From: JAYUDN01 sp043769645
Lineage (GTDB): Bacteria > Patescibacteriota > Gracilibacteria > BD1-5 > UBA2023
DNA: 7,991 nucleotides
Direction of reading: 5' to 3'
Assembly: GCA_043769645.1 (NCBI GenBank)
Contig: JAYVJC010000040.1
Coordinates: forward strand, 1-7,991
Part shown: piece after piece, positions 1-6,902 of the stretch
How positions within the stretch are numbered: the first letter of the stretch is position 1
Layout of the letters: every line of letters starts with the position of its first letter
Program-made: the position numbers and the translations under genes
The notes under the pieces: generated by a model
Database searches by the model: none
Told to the model about the DNA's origin: nothing
The model's input: the letters and a program-made list of their open reading frames with translations, nothing else

Positions 1-1
1 A

Positions 2-826
2 GAAAGCCTTACTCGAGAGCTCACTCCAGATGAAAAAACACTCATCAACAATTCGACTGAAGCGAGACTTCTCTACAATACGAATATTATCGATCTCAAG
101 GATCGGATCAAGGCCGCAGAACTCTCACTTCGACAGGCGAGCAATGCTCGAGAAGTCGCCCTGAAGAATAAGGGGATTACCCTCGAACAAATGCGGGCCA
201 ATCGAACGACGAGTGAGCTTTCCCTAGAACAAGCAAAGCGAGAATATTCGAAGCTTACTATTTCAGCACCCTTCGACGGGACAATTACGAGAGTAATAAC
301 TTCAGTCTGACAAAGAACGAATATCGGAACTCCGATGGTAGAAATCGTTTCGAATACTCCAGAAGTCAATGTCGACCTCGAATCTTCGATTTCGAATAAT
401 TTGAGTGTAGGAGATACACTCTCGGTAACCGTAGGAAAGATGACCTTCACAGGGAGCATCATCGCTCTCTCTCGTGCAGCCAATACAAACCTCCTCTATA
501 CGACTCGAATCAGTGTACCAGAAGCGAGAAACTTCCTTGGGAGTGCGGCAACGATTACTTTCACTCTTTCGCGAGAAAGTACGGAAAATATCCAAGGAGA
601 GATTACGACGCTTCCTCTCACCGCGGTCAAGATTATCAGTGAGCAAGAAGGTGAGCTCGTACTCCTCGGGAGTGGTAATGCTATTAAGTACAGGAGCGTT
701 CGACTCGGAAAGCTCCGAGGAGAAACCATAGAAATACTCGATACCCTCGATGCCAGCACCAAGATTATCCTCACCGATACATCAAACTACGATCCCACGA
801 AACATACCCTTCAAATAAAAAAATAA
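2..826 (+). CDS. HlyD-family membrane fusion protein of an RND efflux pump (5'-partial)
   Basis: The visible 274 residues are the C-terminal part of a periplasmic adaptor-type protein (RND membrane fusion protein); the signal or anchor sequence and first lipoyl half-motif lie off the window. Order seen: a charged, Leu/Ala-rich helical stretch at about 2-255 (second arm of the alpha-hairpin); the lipoyl/barrel-sandwich signature APFDGTITRVITSVGQ followed by GTPMVEI at about 268-349; beta-barrel and membrane-proximal domains to the end. The Gly of SVGQ, almost invariant in the family, is encoded by TGA at 308-310. Under the standard code the protein would be cut there and restart at ATG 335, which is not a natural domain start. 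It ends at TAA 824-826. The RND permease starts one base later, so the two are co-transcribed and the adaptor should dock on that permease. The substrate cannot be told. The fold and family are secure; length and start are unknown. Confidence 0.9.
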
Positions 827-827
827 T

Positions 828-3800
828 ATGAATACTATTACTAAGAGAATCGAAGAACTTCAGGAGAAATTTACCTCCTGATTTTATGGATTTTGGATTC
901 GTCAGTTTCGTATTTCTTACCTTATCGTTATTACTATAGTGATTATGGGAGGGCTTTCAGCCTACAATATACCAAAGGAATCAAGCCCGTCCGTCAAACT
1001 CGGTATCATATCCATCTCGACCGCCTATCCTGGAACCAATCCCATCGATATGGACTCGCTCGTGAGTGATAAGATATATAAAGAAGTAAAAGATATCAAG
1101 GGAATCGATAAGATAGCTACGAGTTCATCGCTCGGGTTTTCGAGTCTGACCCTGACTCTGAAGACGAGTGCCAACTCGAAGGATGTCCTCTCAGATGTGC
1201 GAAGCAGTGTGAGTCGAGCGGTACTCCCGACCGATGCAAAGACTCCTGTTATTACAGAAATAGAGAGTGATACTAACCGTACCTTTTCCATATTTCTCTA
1301 CTCAACCGATCCGAATGCATCGAAAGCCCATCTCTTCGATAAGGCTATAGAACTCAAAGAAAAAATCGAGAAAGCTCCAGGGGTCAATAAGGTAAGTCTC
1401 TCAGCTGGAGGGGCTGGGAAACCTGTAGAAAGTGGATGAGGAAATGACTCTACGTACGAAGTGCAGTTTATCATACCAGAAGAAAAACTTACGAATCTCT
1501 GACTCTCACTCTCTACGATTGCATCTCTTATACAAAGTCTCAATCGCGATCAACCAGTAGGAAATTTTGCCATCGGGGATAAGAAATATGACTTTCGAAT
1601 CGAGTGAAAAAATCGTAAGAGTTTCGACTTCCTTTCGATTCCTATAGCTCTCCCCAAGTGATGAACCACCACGCTTGGGGAACTTGCTACTATAGAGCGA
1701 AAGTATAAAAATGATGCCAAAAACTATATCGTATTTGGTCCTTCCGCTGAGGTACAAAAAAGTGGGACAGGAACTAATTCAGCCTTCACATATGTGGGAC
1801 TTACCGTCAATAAAAATGACTCTGCGAGTATCTTCTATGCGAGTGATAACGCGAAAAAAGTGGTTGAAGAGGCCTTTCGACTCCCGGCCTACAGAGACTT
1901 CGGATATGCCTATGGTATTGATCTTGCAGACAATATACGAGATGACTACAATGAGCTATTCAAAGAAGCCCTCACGACACTCGCTCTCGTATTTGTCGCG
2001 ATGTATCTCTTCGTAGGCTTTCGGGACTCCCTATTTGCCAGTGTGACCCTCCCTCTCGCCTTTCTCTCGACGTTCCTCCTCCTTTTCTATGGTGGATATA
2101 CGATGAATTTTCTGACGAATTTCTCTCTCATCCTTTCCTTTGGTATCGCGGTCGATACGATCATCGTCATCGTCCAGGGAGCAAGTGCCAAGATACGGGT
2201 AGGATATGATCCACGCTCGGCGATTATGCTCGCTCTGAGAGAGTATGGTGTTCCCATCATCTCAGGAGTGATGACAACTATCGTCGTATTTATCCCGATG
2301 ATGACCCTTCCGTGAATCCTCGGAAAATTTCTCTCCTTTATACCGATTACCATCTTCTGAGTGCTTGCGACTGGACTTGTGCTTGCGCTCACGGTCAATA
2401 GTGCTCTCTACCTCCTCTTTGTAAAAAAAGGAAAAACCTATGTCGATGATCCACACGCTATAGAGTATGCCACTGATGAAGAAAAAGAACTCCTCATCCT
2501 CGAACGCGAATGAAAAATAAAAATAGAGGAAGGGATTGCTCCTCTGCGTATTCGCATCATCCATAAGGTCACCAACTGGTATAAGTGAGTTCTCCGAAAC
2601 TTTCTCGAACATACTCTACTGAGACGATTGGCTATATTTATACCAGTAACTTTACTTATCCTCAGTTTCATATTTCTCGCTCCTCTCGTCGGTTTCGATA
2701 TTTTTCCTGGTGATGATAATAACCAGACCTCATTTACCATCGAAGGAAGCGTATGACAAAAGACGGAAGTAACTACCCGAGACCTCTCGGGAGTGACTGA
2801 CCTCTTGCATGGGTATCCTGAGATCAAATACACGACGATTTCTATCAGTGGAAATAAGGCAAGTATCTCCGTGCAGCTGACGAAAAAGAAGATACGAAAA
2901 ACCAATAAGGAGCTCTCAGTATTTGACCTCGAAAAGAAACTCTTCGAAAAACTCAGGATTTTCGAATCGAAAGGATACAAGGTGGTGAGTGAAGTTCTCA
3001 AAAATGGTCCTCCTGGAAGCAAAGCTGTAGGGCTCAAGATTATCGCCGATAATGCTGATAAACTCCCGATCCTAATCAATGTTTCAAAGGATTTTGAAAC
3101 CTACCTCAAAGGAGTACCTGGAACCAAAAATGTGGGACGATCTTCGAACGATACGCCTGGACAATTTATCTTCGCACTTAAAAAAGAACTCATGACTACG
3201 GCGGGTATTTCTGCGAGTGCCATCTACACTCAGATCGCTCAGAATATGAACGGAATACTCATCGGAACGGTCGAAGACAAGGGTGAAGATATGGATATCC
3301 GACTCAAATCATCGAAGTTCTCTGATGAGGTTCGACTCGAAGATATCCTCGCTCTCCCCATCGCAGTAGGTAATAGCTCTTACAAGGTGGGAGAGTTCGT
3401 CGATACCAATCTTACCAATGCAACGGCGCAGGTTTCAAGAACCGATGGAAAGCTTCAGATCACGGTCGATGCGGATCTCGAGCTCGGAATAGATAGCGTC
3501 GGGACACAGGCGAAATTCCAAAAATTTGCCGATACCTATACCTATCCGAACGGAATCTCCTTCGAAAAATGATGAGAAACCGAGTCCAATAAGGAGCTTA
3601 TAACGGCGGTTCTCTCAGCCTTCTTTATCGCGCTCATCGTGATATTTGCGATCCTGACCCTTCAGTTTCATAGCTTCTCTCAACCCCTTGTCATCCTCTA
3701 CTCGGTGATCATGTCTCTACCATTCGTGATGCTCGGTCTCCTCCTCACAGACAATAAATTCTCGCTTCCATTTGGTATAGGGTTCATAGCCTTTACGGGA

Positions 3801-4175
3801 ATCGCCGTCAATCATGGGATCATCCTCATCTCTGCGATCAATGAAAATCTCAAGAAGGGAGTCGAAGGAATCACGGCACTCGTCGAAGCCGGATCATCTC
3901 GACTAGAACCGATGCTTCTGACAACCATAACTACTGCACTCGGAATCCTCCCGATTGCCCTTCGTGATCGATTCTGGAGTGGGATGGGATTTACGATCAT
4001 CTTCTGAGTCATCTCTGCCTCGATGCTCACGCTCTTCGTCGTCAAAGGCATCTACTACGAGATATACCTCAAGCCAAAAACTAACGACGGATGGTTCAAG
4101 AGAGAAGTGAAGCGAATTTTTCGAAGCTCACGATGAACCGTGAGAAAACCTATTACCAAGGATTCATCTCTTTAA
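828..4175 (+). CDS. RND-superfamily efflux permease
   Basis: Complete 1115-residue inner-membrane proton-driven exporter (ACR_tran type), slightly longer than the usual 1000-1050. The start is ATG 828, one base after the adaptor stop; the first helix follows at once (ISYLIVITIVIMGGLSAYNIP, then STAYPGTNP, the typical RND entry into the porter domain). The frame is open to TAA 4173-4175 only if TGA is sense: 15 in-frame TGA, at residues 18, 204, 225, 260, 278, 279, 496, 511, 562, 587, 643, 915, 916, 1060 and 1103. Several sit at family glycines, for example TIIFGVISASMLTLFVV (residue 1060) and LPGILG (496). TM2-TM6 run from about 1970 to 2430; TM7 begins near 2620, followed by the second porter loop; TM8-TM12 run from 3600 to 4070. 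In TM4 the usual Asp pair is GIAVDT (Asp443, Thr444), and TM10 has GIAVNHG with Asn995 where AcrB has Lys940. Drug versus metal substrate cannot be decided. Confidence 0.95.
1651..1681 (+). repeat. Inverted repeat (hairpin) around tandem TGA-TGA codons
   Basis: TCCCCAAG at 1651-1658 is exactly complementary to CTTGGGGA at 1674-1681. A U-G and a G-C pair can extend the stem to 10 pairs, leaving an 11-base loop. It lies inside the RND permease gene and spans the two adjacent TGA codons at 1659-1664, which encode the Gly-Gly of LPKGGTTTLGEL. There is no T-tract after it, so it is not a terminator. It may be chance. Confidence 0.4.
4127..4144 (+). repeat. Short perfect inverted repeat near the end of the RND gene
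   Basis: CTCACG (4127-4132) and CGTGAG (4139-4144) form a perfect 6-pair stem with the 6-base loop ATGAAC. It is inside the last codons of the permease and contains the TGA codon 4134-4136. It is followed by AAAA rather than T, so it does not look like an intrinsic terminator for the plus strand. Confidence 0.35.
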
Positions 4176-4234
4176 TTCTCTCTTTGTAACGAAACTAAAA
4201 GTAAGTTCAAATTTATTCACAACTCACTTGGAAG

Positions 4235-4240
4235 TATAAT
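4235..4240 (+). promoter_or_regulatory. Putative -10 box (TATAAT) of the Nudix gene
   Basis: The 121-base gap between the RND stop and the Nudix start is AT-rich and contains a perfect TATAAT. Seventeen bases upstream is only a weak -35 match (TTTATT, 4212-4217). Transcription would start near 4247, giving a leader of about 50 pyrimidine-rich bases with no Shine-Dalgarno sequence. The gap and this box suggest that the Nudix gene starts a new transcription unit. No terminator hairpin was seen between the RND stop and this box. Confidence 0.45.
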
Positions 4241-4296
4241 ATAAATTCTCACTTCTCTCTTTTTGCCTCCATCATACAACTTCCTCTCTTCTCCCC

Positions 4297-4734
4297 ATGC
4301 GCCAACCCCTCTTCCATGCCGCTGTATTCGCTATCATCCGAGATATGCAAGGATGGATCCTCTTCCAGAAACGACAAAATACTGGATATATGGATGGACT
4401 CTTTCAGCTTCCGAGTGGTCATATGGAGCTATGAGAAACGATGAAGGAATCCTTCATCCGTGAACTTCAAGAAGAGCTCGGAATAGAAGTCGAGGAACTT
4501 GATATCAACATCGCTCATATAGCCCATAGGATATCCGATGGTCGGACCTACTTCAATATCTTTGCTGAAATAGAAAAATACAAAGTTGAAATCCGGAATG
4601 CCGAACCAAGTAAATGCTCGGAACTCCAGTACCTCAATCCAGATGAAGCAAGTGATATCGTAGCATTCAATCGAGAAGTGCTTGACTTCATAAAAGAAGC
4701 CATATACTCCAGCCAGCAATTTGATAGGTGATAG
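4297..4734 (+). CDS. Nudix hydrolase (MutT-like)
   Basis: Complete 145-residue single-domain Nudix protein that hydrolyses a nucleoside diphosphate linked to another moiety, in the cytoplasm with Mg2+. The sequence shows the strand-rich N-terminus (AAVFAIIRD, ILFQKRQNTGYMDG, FQLPSGHME), a perfect Nudix box (G-x5-E-x7-RELQEELGI) at about residues 41-63, then AEPSKCSELQYLNPDEA and a C-terminal helix. The residue just before the Glu of GE in the box is encoded by TGA 4432-4434 and must be Gly by family consensus (GHMELGE). ATG 4297 is chosen because the first beta strand starts right after it; beginning at ATG 4441 would remove half the Nudix box. With TGA as Gly the last codon is TGA 4729-4731 and the stop is TAG 4732-4734. 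The N-x-EP-x-K segment resembles Nudix enzymes acting on (d)NTP-like substrates, but the exact substrate cannot be told. Confidence 0.93.
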
Positions 4735-4804
4735 TGATTTATCTTCATTACTATTTTCTCATAACTTTTCTTCTCGACTCTCTCTTTCTATAAAACCAAC
4801 CAAC

Positions 4805-4810
4805 TATTAT
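4805..4810 (+). promoter_or_regulatory. Possible -10 box (TATTAT) of the MFS gene
   Basis: TATTAT lies 17 bases before the MFS start codon in the 93-base gap after the Nudix stop. It would give a leader of about 10 bases. No convincing -35 element was found at 16-18 bases, so read-through from the Nudix promoter is equally possible. The rest of the gap is AT-rich and pyrimidine-rich with no hairpin. Confidence 0.2.
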
Positions 4811-4827
4811 TTTATTACACTCAAAAT

Positions 4828-5979
4828 ATGTTCCTTATTCTCCTCACTGCATTTCTCGATATCCTCGGTATCGGTATACTCATACCAGTACTTCCAGATA
4901 TCATCACCAATTTCTGAGTTGGTGAACAGTGGACACCATACTCTCAGTGAATATTTGCGGTTGGTATGTTTCTTGGCGGACTCCTTTTTGGTAGGCTTTC
5001 CGATCAGTATGGACGAAAAAATCTCCTTATCTTTACTTCATGACTCAACCTGATCGGATATATTATCCTCTACCTCAGTCTCTCGAAAGGTCTCCTTCCC
5101 GTCGGAGTGAATATCCTCTTTCTTATCTTTATCGCAGCGCGATTTATCTCGGGGCTCGGAGGGGCGGGTTTCGGGATTGTACAAGCATATATTTCTGATA
5201 TATCGAAACCTGCAGAAAAGACAAAAAATATGGGACTGATCGGGGCAGCTTTTGGTATGGCGTTTCTCATCGGTCCTGCGATTGGTTGACTTCTTTCATC
5301 GAAATGGGGGATTGAGTATGCGATTATCGGTTGTAGTATAGCGATTGCTATCAATTTTTTGATGATCATTTTCCGACTTCCAGAACCTCAGAAACACGTC
5401 GAAGAAATGCATACGGAACATACGCTATTTCACTTCTCGAAGGAAGTCATCATTCTTCTCATCCTTTCCTGGTGAGGGACTCTGGCTTTTTCTTGTATCC
5501 AGTCAGGTTCGAGTCAGTTCTACAAGGATGTATTCGATTTCAATGCAGACCAAATAGGATATACTCTTTCCCTTGTCGGACTCATCGCGGTAGTGTATCA
5601 GGGAGGACTCGTAAAATATGTACGTCGATACTTTGTGGAGAAACAAATGATCCAAATTGCTCTTGCCCTTATGGTCGTAAGCCTCTTCCTATTCGCTATA
5701 AATCGAAATGTCTTTTGGTTATATTTTATCATCCCTCTTTTTCCACTCGCAATGGGATCATTCCAGCCTTCGATCAGTTCCCTCATCGCGAACAAGTCTG
5801 GAAAAGAAGTCGGGAAAGTTATGGGATACAATACTTCCGTCGTGAGTATAGCGAATATTATGGGACCATTTCTCGTAGGTACATTTTATGCGGTCGATAA
5901 ATCACTCCCATTCTTTGTTTCATCCGGAATCGCAGCTCTCCTCTTCGGAGTCGCTATGTTAGGATTGAACAAGAAATAA
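4828..5979 (+). CDS. MFS exporter, DHA1/TetA-like, 12 transmembrane helices
   Basis: Complete 383-residue major facilitator transporter, presumably a proton antiporter that exports a drug or metabolite across the cytoplasmic membrane. TM1 is AFLDILGIGILIPVLPDI (TetA-like start). The loop after TM2 carries motif A (GRLSDQYGRK, residues 55-64). TM4 holds ARFISGLGGAG and is followed by AYISDI. TM5 carries the antiporter motif C, GPAIGG (149-154), whose last Gly is TGA 5287-5289. A charged His/Glu loop (about residues 187-205) separates the two six-helix halves; TM7-TM12 follow, ending LGLNKK and TAA. In-frame TGA codons are residues 30, 41, 72, 154 and 216. ATG 4828 places TM1 at residue 2, as in shorter family members; there is no Shine-Dalgarno sequence. 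The TetA-like subfamily assignment rests on the TM1 and motif A/C wording; the substrate is unknown. Confidence 0.92.
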
Positions 5980-6044
5980 GTATTTGCTAGTGGGAATAAA
6001 GCACTGACTATTTGGATCGTATTCACCTCGGTAAAAGAGTTTTA

Positions 6045-6070
6045 TGAAAATTAATTATCATCTTTTTTTA
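6045..6070 (+). terminator. AT-rich near-palindrome followed by a T-tract
   Basis: TGAAAATTAATTATCA (6045-6060) matches its own reverse complement at 14 of 16 positions and is followed by a run of seven T within 6061-6070. It lies 65 bases after the MFS stop and just before the end of the minus-strand candidate ORF. It could be a weak terminator for the MFS gene, but the stem has no GC core and no real loop, so a dyad operator or chance is as likely. Confidence 0.22.
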
Positions 6071-6076
6071 TTGAAA

Positions 6077-6316
6077 TTACTTTCATCGATTCTTTCAGAT
6101 TTTGAAGCTATCTCATAGTCATGCTACAGAGAATCAAAGAATTGCTCATATTGATAGGCCTCATCCAGCCTGATCTAAAAAAGAGATTTCTGAAAATTTC
6201 TCTGGGTACAGGATTTTGAGAATGCTGACTGCAACTGCTCAAACTACCGCTCCTATTGCTGGATATTTGAGAAAGGGAGAATGGGTCAGAGAAATATTCT
6301 CTTGTGGTCATTTCAT
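6077..6316 (-). CDS. Candidate small two-helix membrane protein (hypothetical)
   Basis: Visible only when TGA is read as Gly: 79 codons from ATG 6316 to TAA 6077. The protein has a polar N-terminus with SLTHSPF (residues 9-15), one hydrophobic helix from about 18 to 37 (YPAIGAVVGAVAVSILKIL), an acidic linker, a glycine-zipper-like second helix (about 51-71, GGGLSIGAILGFSVAGLGDS) and a basic tail. In favour: a plausible hairpin topology and a TATCAT box with a TTTACT -35 at 16-base spacing just upstream on the minus strand. Against: 9 of its 12 Gly are TGA, far more than in the known genes here (5 of 383 codons in the MFS protein), and two other frames are also partly open. The frame is also open upstream to ATG 6379 or 6391, reaching the DHFR start. 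The LTHS wording recalls the HR-x-THS motif of membrane-bound metal-dependent hydrolases (DUF457-like), but the other ligands are absent. Function unknown; a C-terminal gene remnant is possible. Confidence 0.38.
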
Positions 6317-6340
6317 AAGATTGATTTGGGGAAAAAAACG

Positions 6341-6368
6341 ATGATACAAAAGATTTTGAAAAAGTAAA
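6341..6368 (-). promoter_or_regulatory. Possible minus-strand promoter for the small ORF
   Basis: On the minus strand TTTACT (6368-6363) and TATCAT (6346-6341) are separated by 16 bases. Transcription would start near 6334, about 18 bases before ATG 6316. The element overlaps the proposed DHFR promoter on the other strand. Both boxes are imperfect and the region is AT-rich, so this is only suggestive. Confidence 0.25.
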
Positions 6369-6384
6369 TTTTTCTCCATACTAT
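6356..6384 (+). promoter_or_regulatory. Putative DHFR promoter giving a leaderless mRNA
   Basis: TTGAAA (6356-6361, five of six to the -35 consensus) and TACTAT (6379-6384, four of six to the -10) are spaced by exactly 17 bases. Transcription would start at about 6390-6391, on the ATG of DHFR, so the mRNA would have no 5' leader. This agrees with the lack of a Shine-Dalgarno sequence before that ATG. Confidence 0.45.
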
Positions 6385-6389
6385 CATAC

Positions 6390-6893
6390 ATGAAATTCAC
6401 CGCCATCGCTGCTATATCCTCGAATCGAGCTATTGGAAAAAATGGAAAAATACCTTGGTATATTCCCGAGGATTTTGAGCATTTCAAAAAGACAACCCTC
6501 GGCGCTCCGATTATTATGGGGAGGAAAACATTCGAATCCATCGGTCGGCCCCTTCCGGGAAGGGAAAATATCGTACTCACACGAGGTCAGTTCTCGTCAT
6601 CTGGAATTACTGTGCTCCGATCTAAAGCCGAACTCTTAGAATACTTCGATAATAAAAGCCTACCAGCTCAACAGCTCACCAGCCTACCAGCTCATACCGC
6701 ATACATCTGCTGAGGTTCCCAAATATATTCTCTCTTCTTCGATGCAGGACTCATAGACGAAGTTATCCTCTCCCGAATAGATATGGAAATCGATTGAGCT
6801 GATGCTTACTTTCCAGAATTTGAAAGAGATTTTAATCTTGAAAAAATAGATAAGAGAAATGAATTCACTATCGAGTATTGGAAGAAAAAATAG
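6390..6893 (+). CDS. folA: Dihydrofolate reductase
   Basis: Complete 167-residue DHFR (NADPH-dependent reduction of dihydrofolate to tetrahydrofolate, cytoplasmic; target of trimethoprim in most bacteria). The sequence shows AAISSNRAIGKNGKIPW (Met20 loop and Trp), PEDFEHFKKTT with Asp28 equal to the catalytic Asp27 of E. coli, IMGRKTFESIGRPLPGR with the folate- and NADPH-binding Arg residues, ICGGSQIY (the cofactor-binding Gly-Gly, residues 108-109) and DGADAYFPEF near the end. The first Gly of the pair (TGA 6711-6713) and the Gly of DGADAYFP (TGA 6795-6797) are both TGA; truncation at 6713 would give an inactive stump. ATG 6390 matches the family start exactly. A Leu/Pro/Gln-rich insertion made of an imperfect repeat (residues about 90-103) precedes the Gly-Gly strand. 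It stops at TAG 6891, 9 bases from the end of the convergent pilT gene. No thymidylate synthase gene is in view. Confidence 0.96.
6657..6694 (+). repeat. 14-base direct repeat in the DHFR gene
   Basis: AGCCTACCAGCTCA occurs at 6657-6670 and again at 6681-6694, a 24-base (8-codon) period; its core AGCTCA is also present at 6673-6678. It encodes SLPAQQLT then SLPA. It sits between the helix after LLEYFDNK and the strand leading to the Gly-Gly motif, where other DHFRs have a short loop, so it looks like a tolerated low-complexity insertion. Confidence 0.75.
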
Positions 6894-6902
6894 TAGGAGC
6901 AG

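Noticed and set aside
496..774. Minus-strand ORFs opposite the adaptor, RND and MFS genes.
   Set aside because: Serine/arginine-rich shadow translations with no domain pattern, fully overlapped by conserved genes.
4127..4144. Inverted repeat at the end of the RND gene as a transcription terminator.
   Set aside because: It lies before the stop codon, has a short stem and is followed by A rather than T residues.
6121..6318. Plus-strand ORF of 65 codons in the spacer (MLQRIKELLILI...), open when TGA is Gly.
   Set aside because: No recognisable domain; leucine codons (CTA, TTG, CTG) unlike the CTC/CTT-rich genes here; no promoter or start signal. It is opposite the better-looking minus-strand frame.
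6000..6389. An open frame running into DHFR from upstream, as if DHFR had a long N-terminal extension.
   Set aside because: ATG 6390 fits the family start exactly, a promoter with ideal spacing directs transcription to it, and the upstream frame has no good start codon or known domain.
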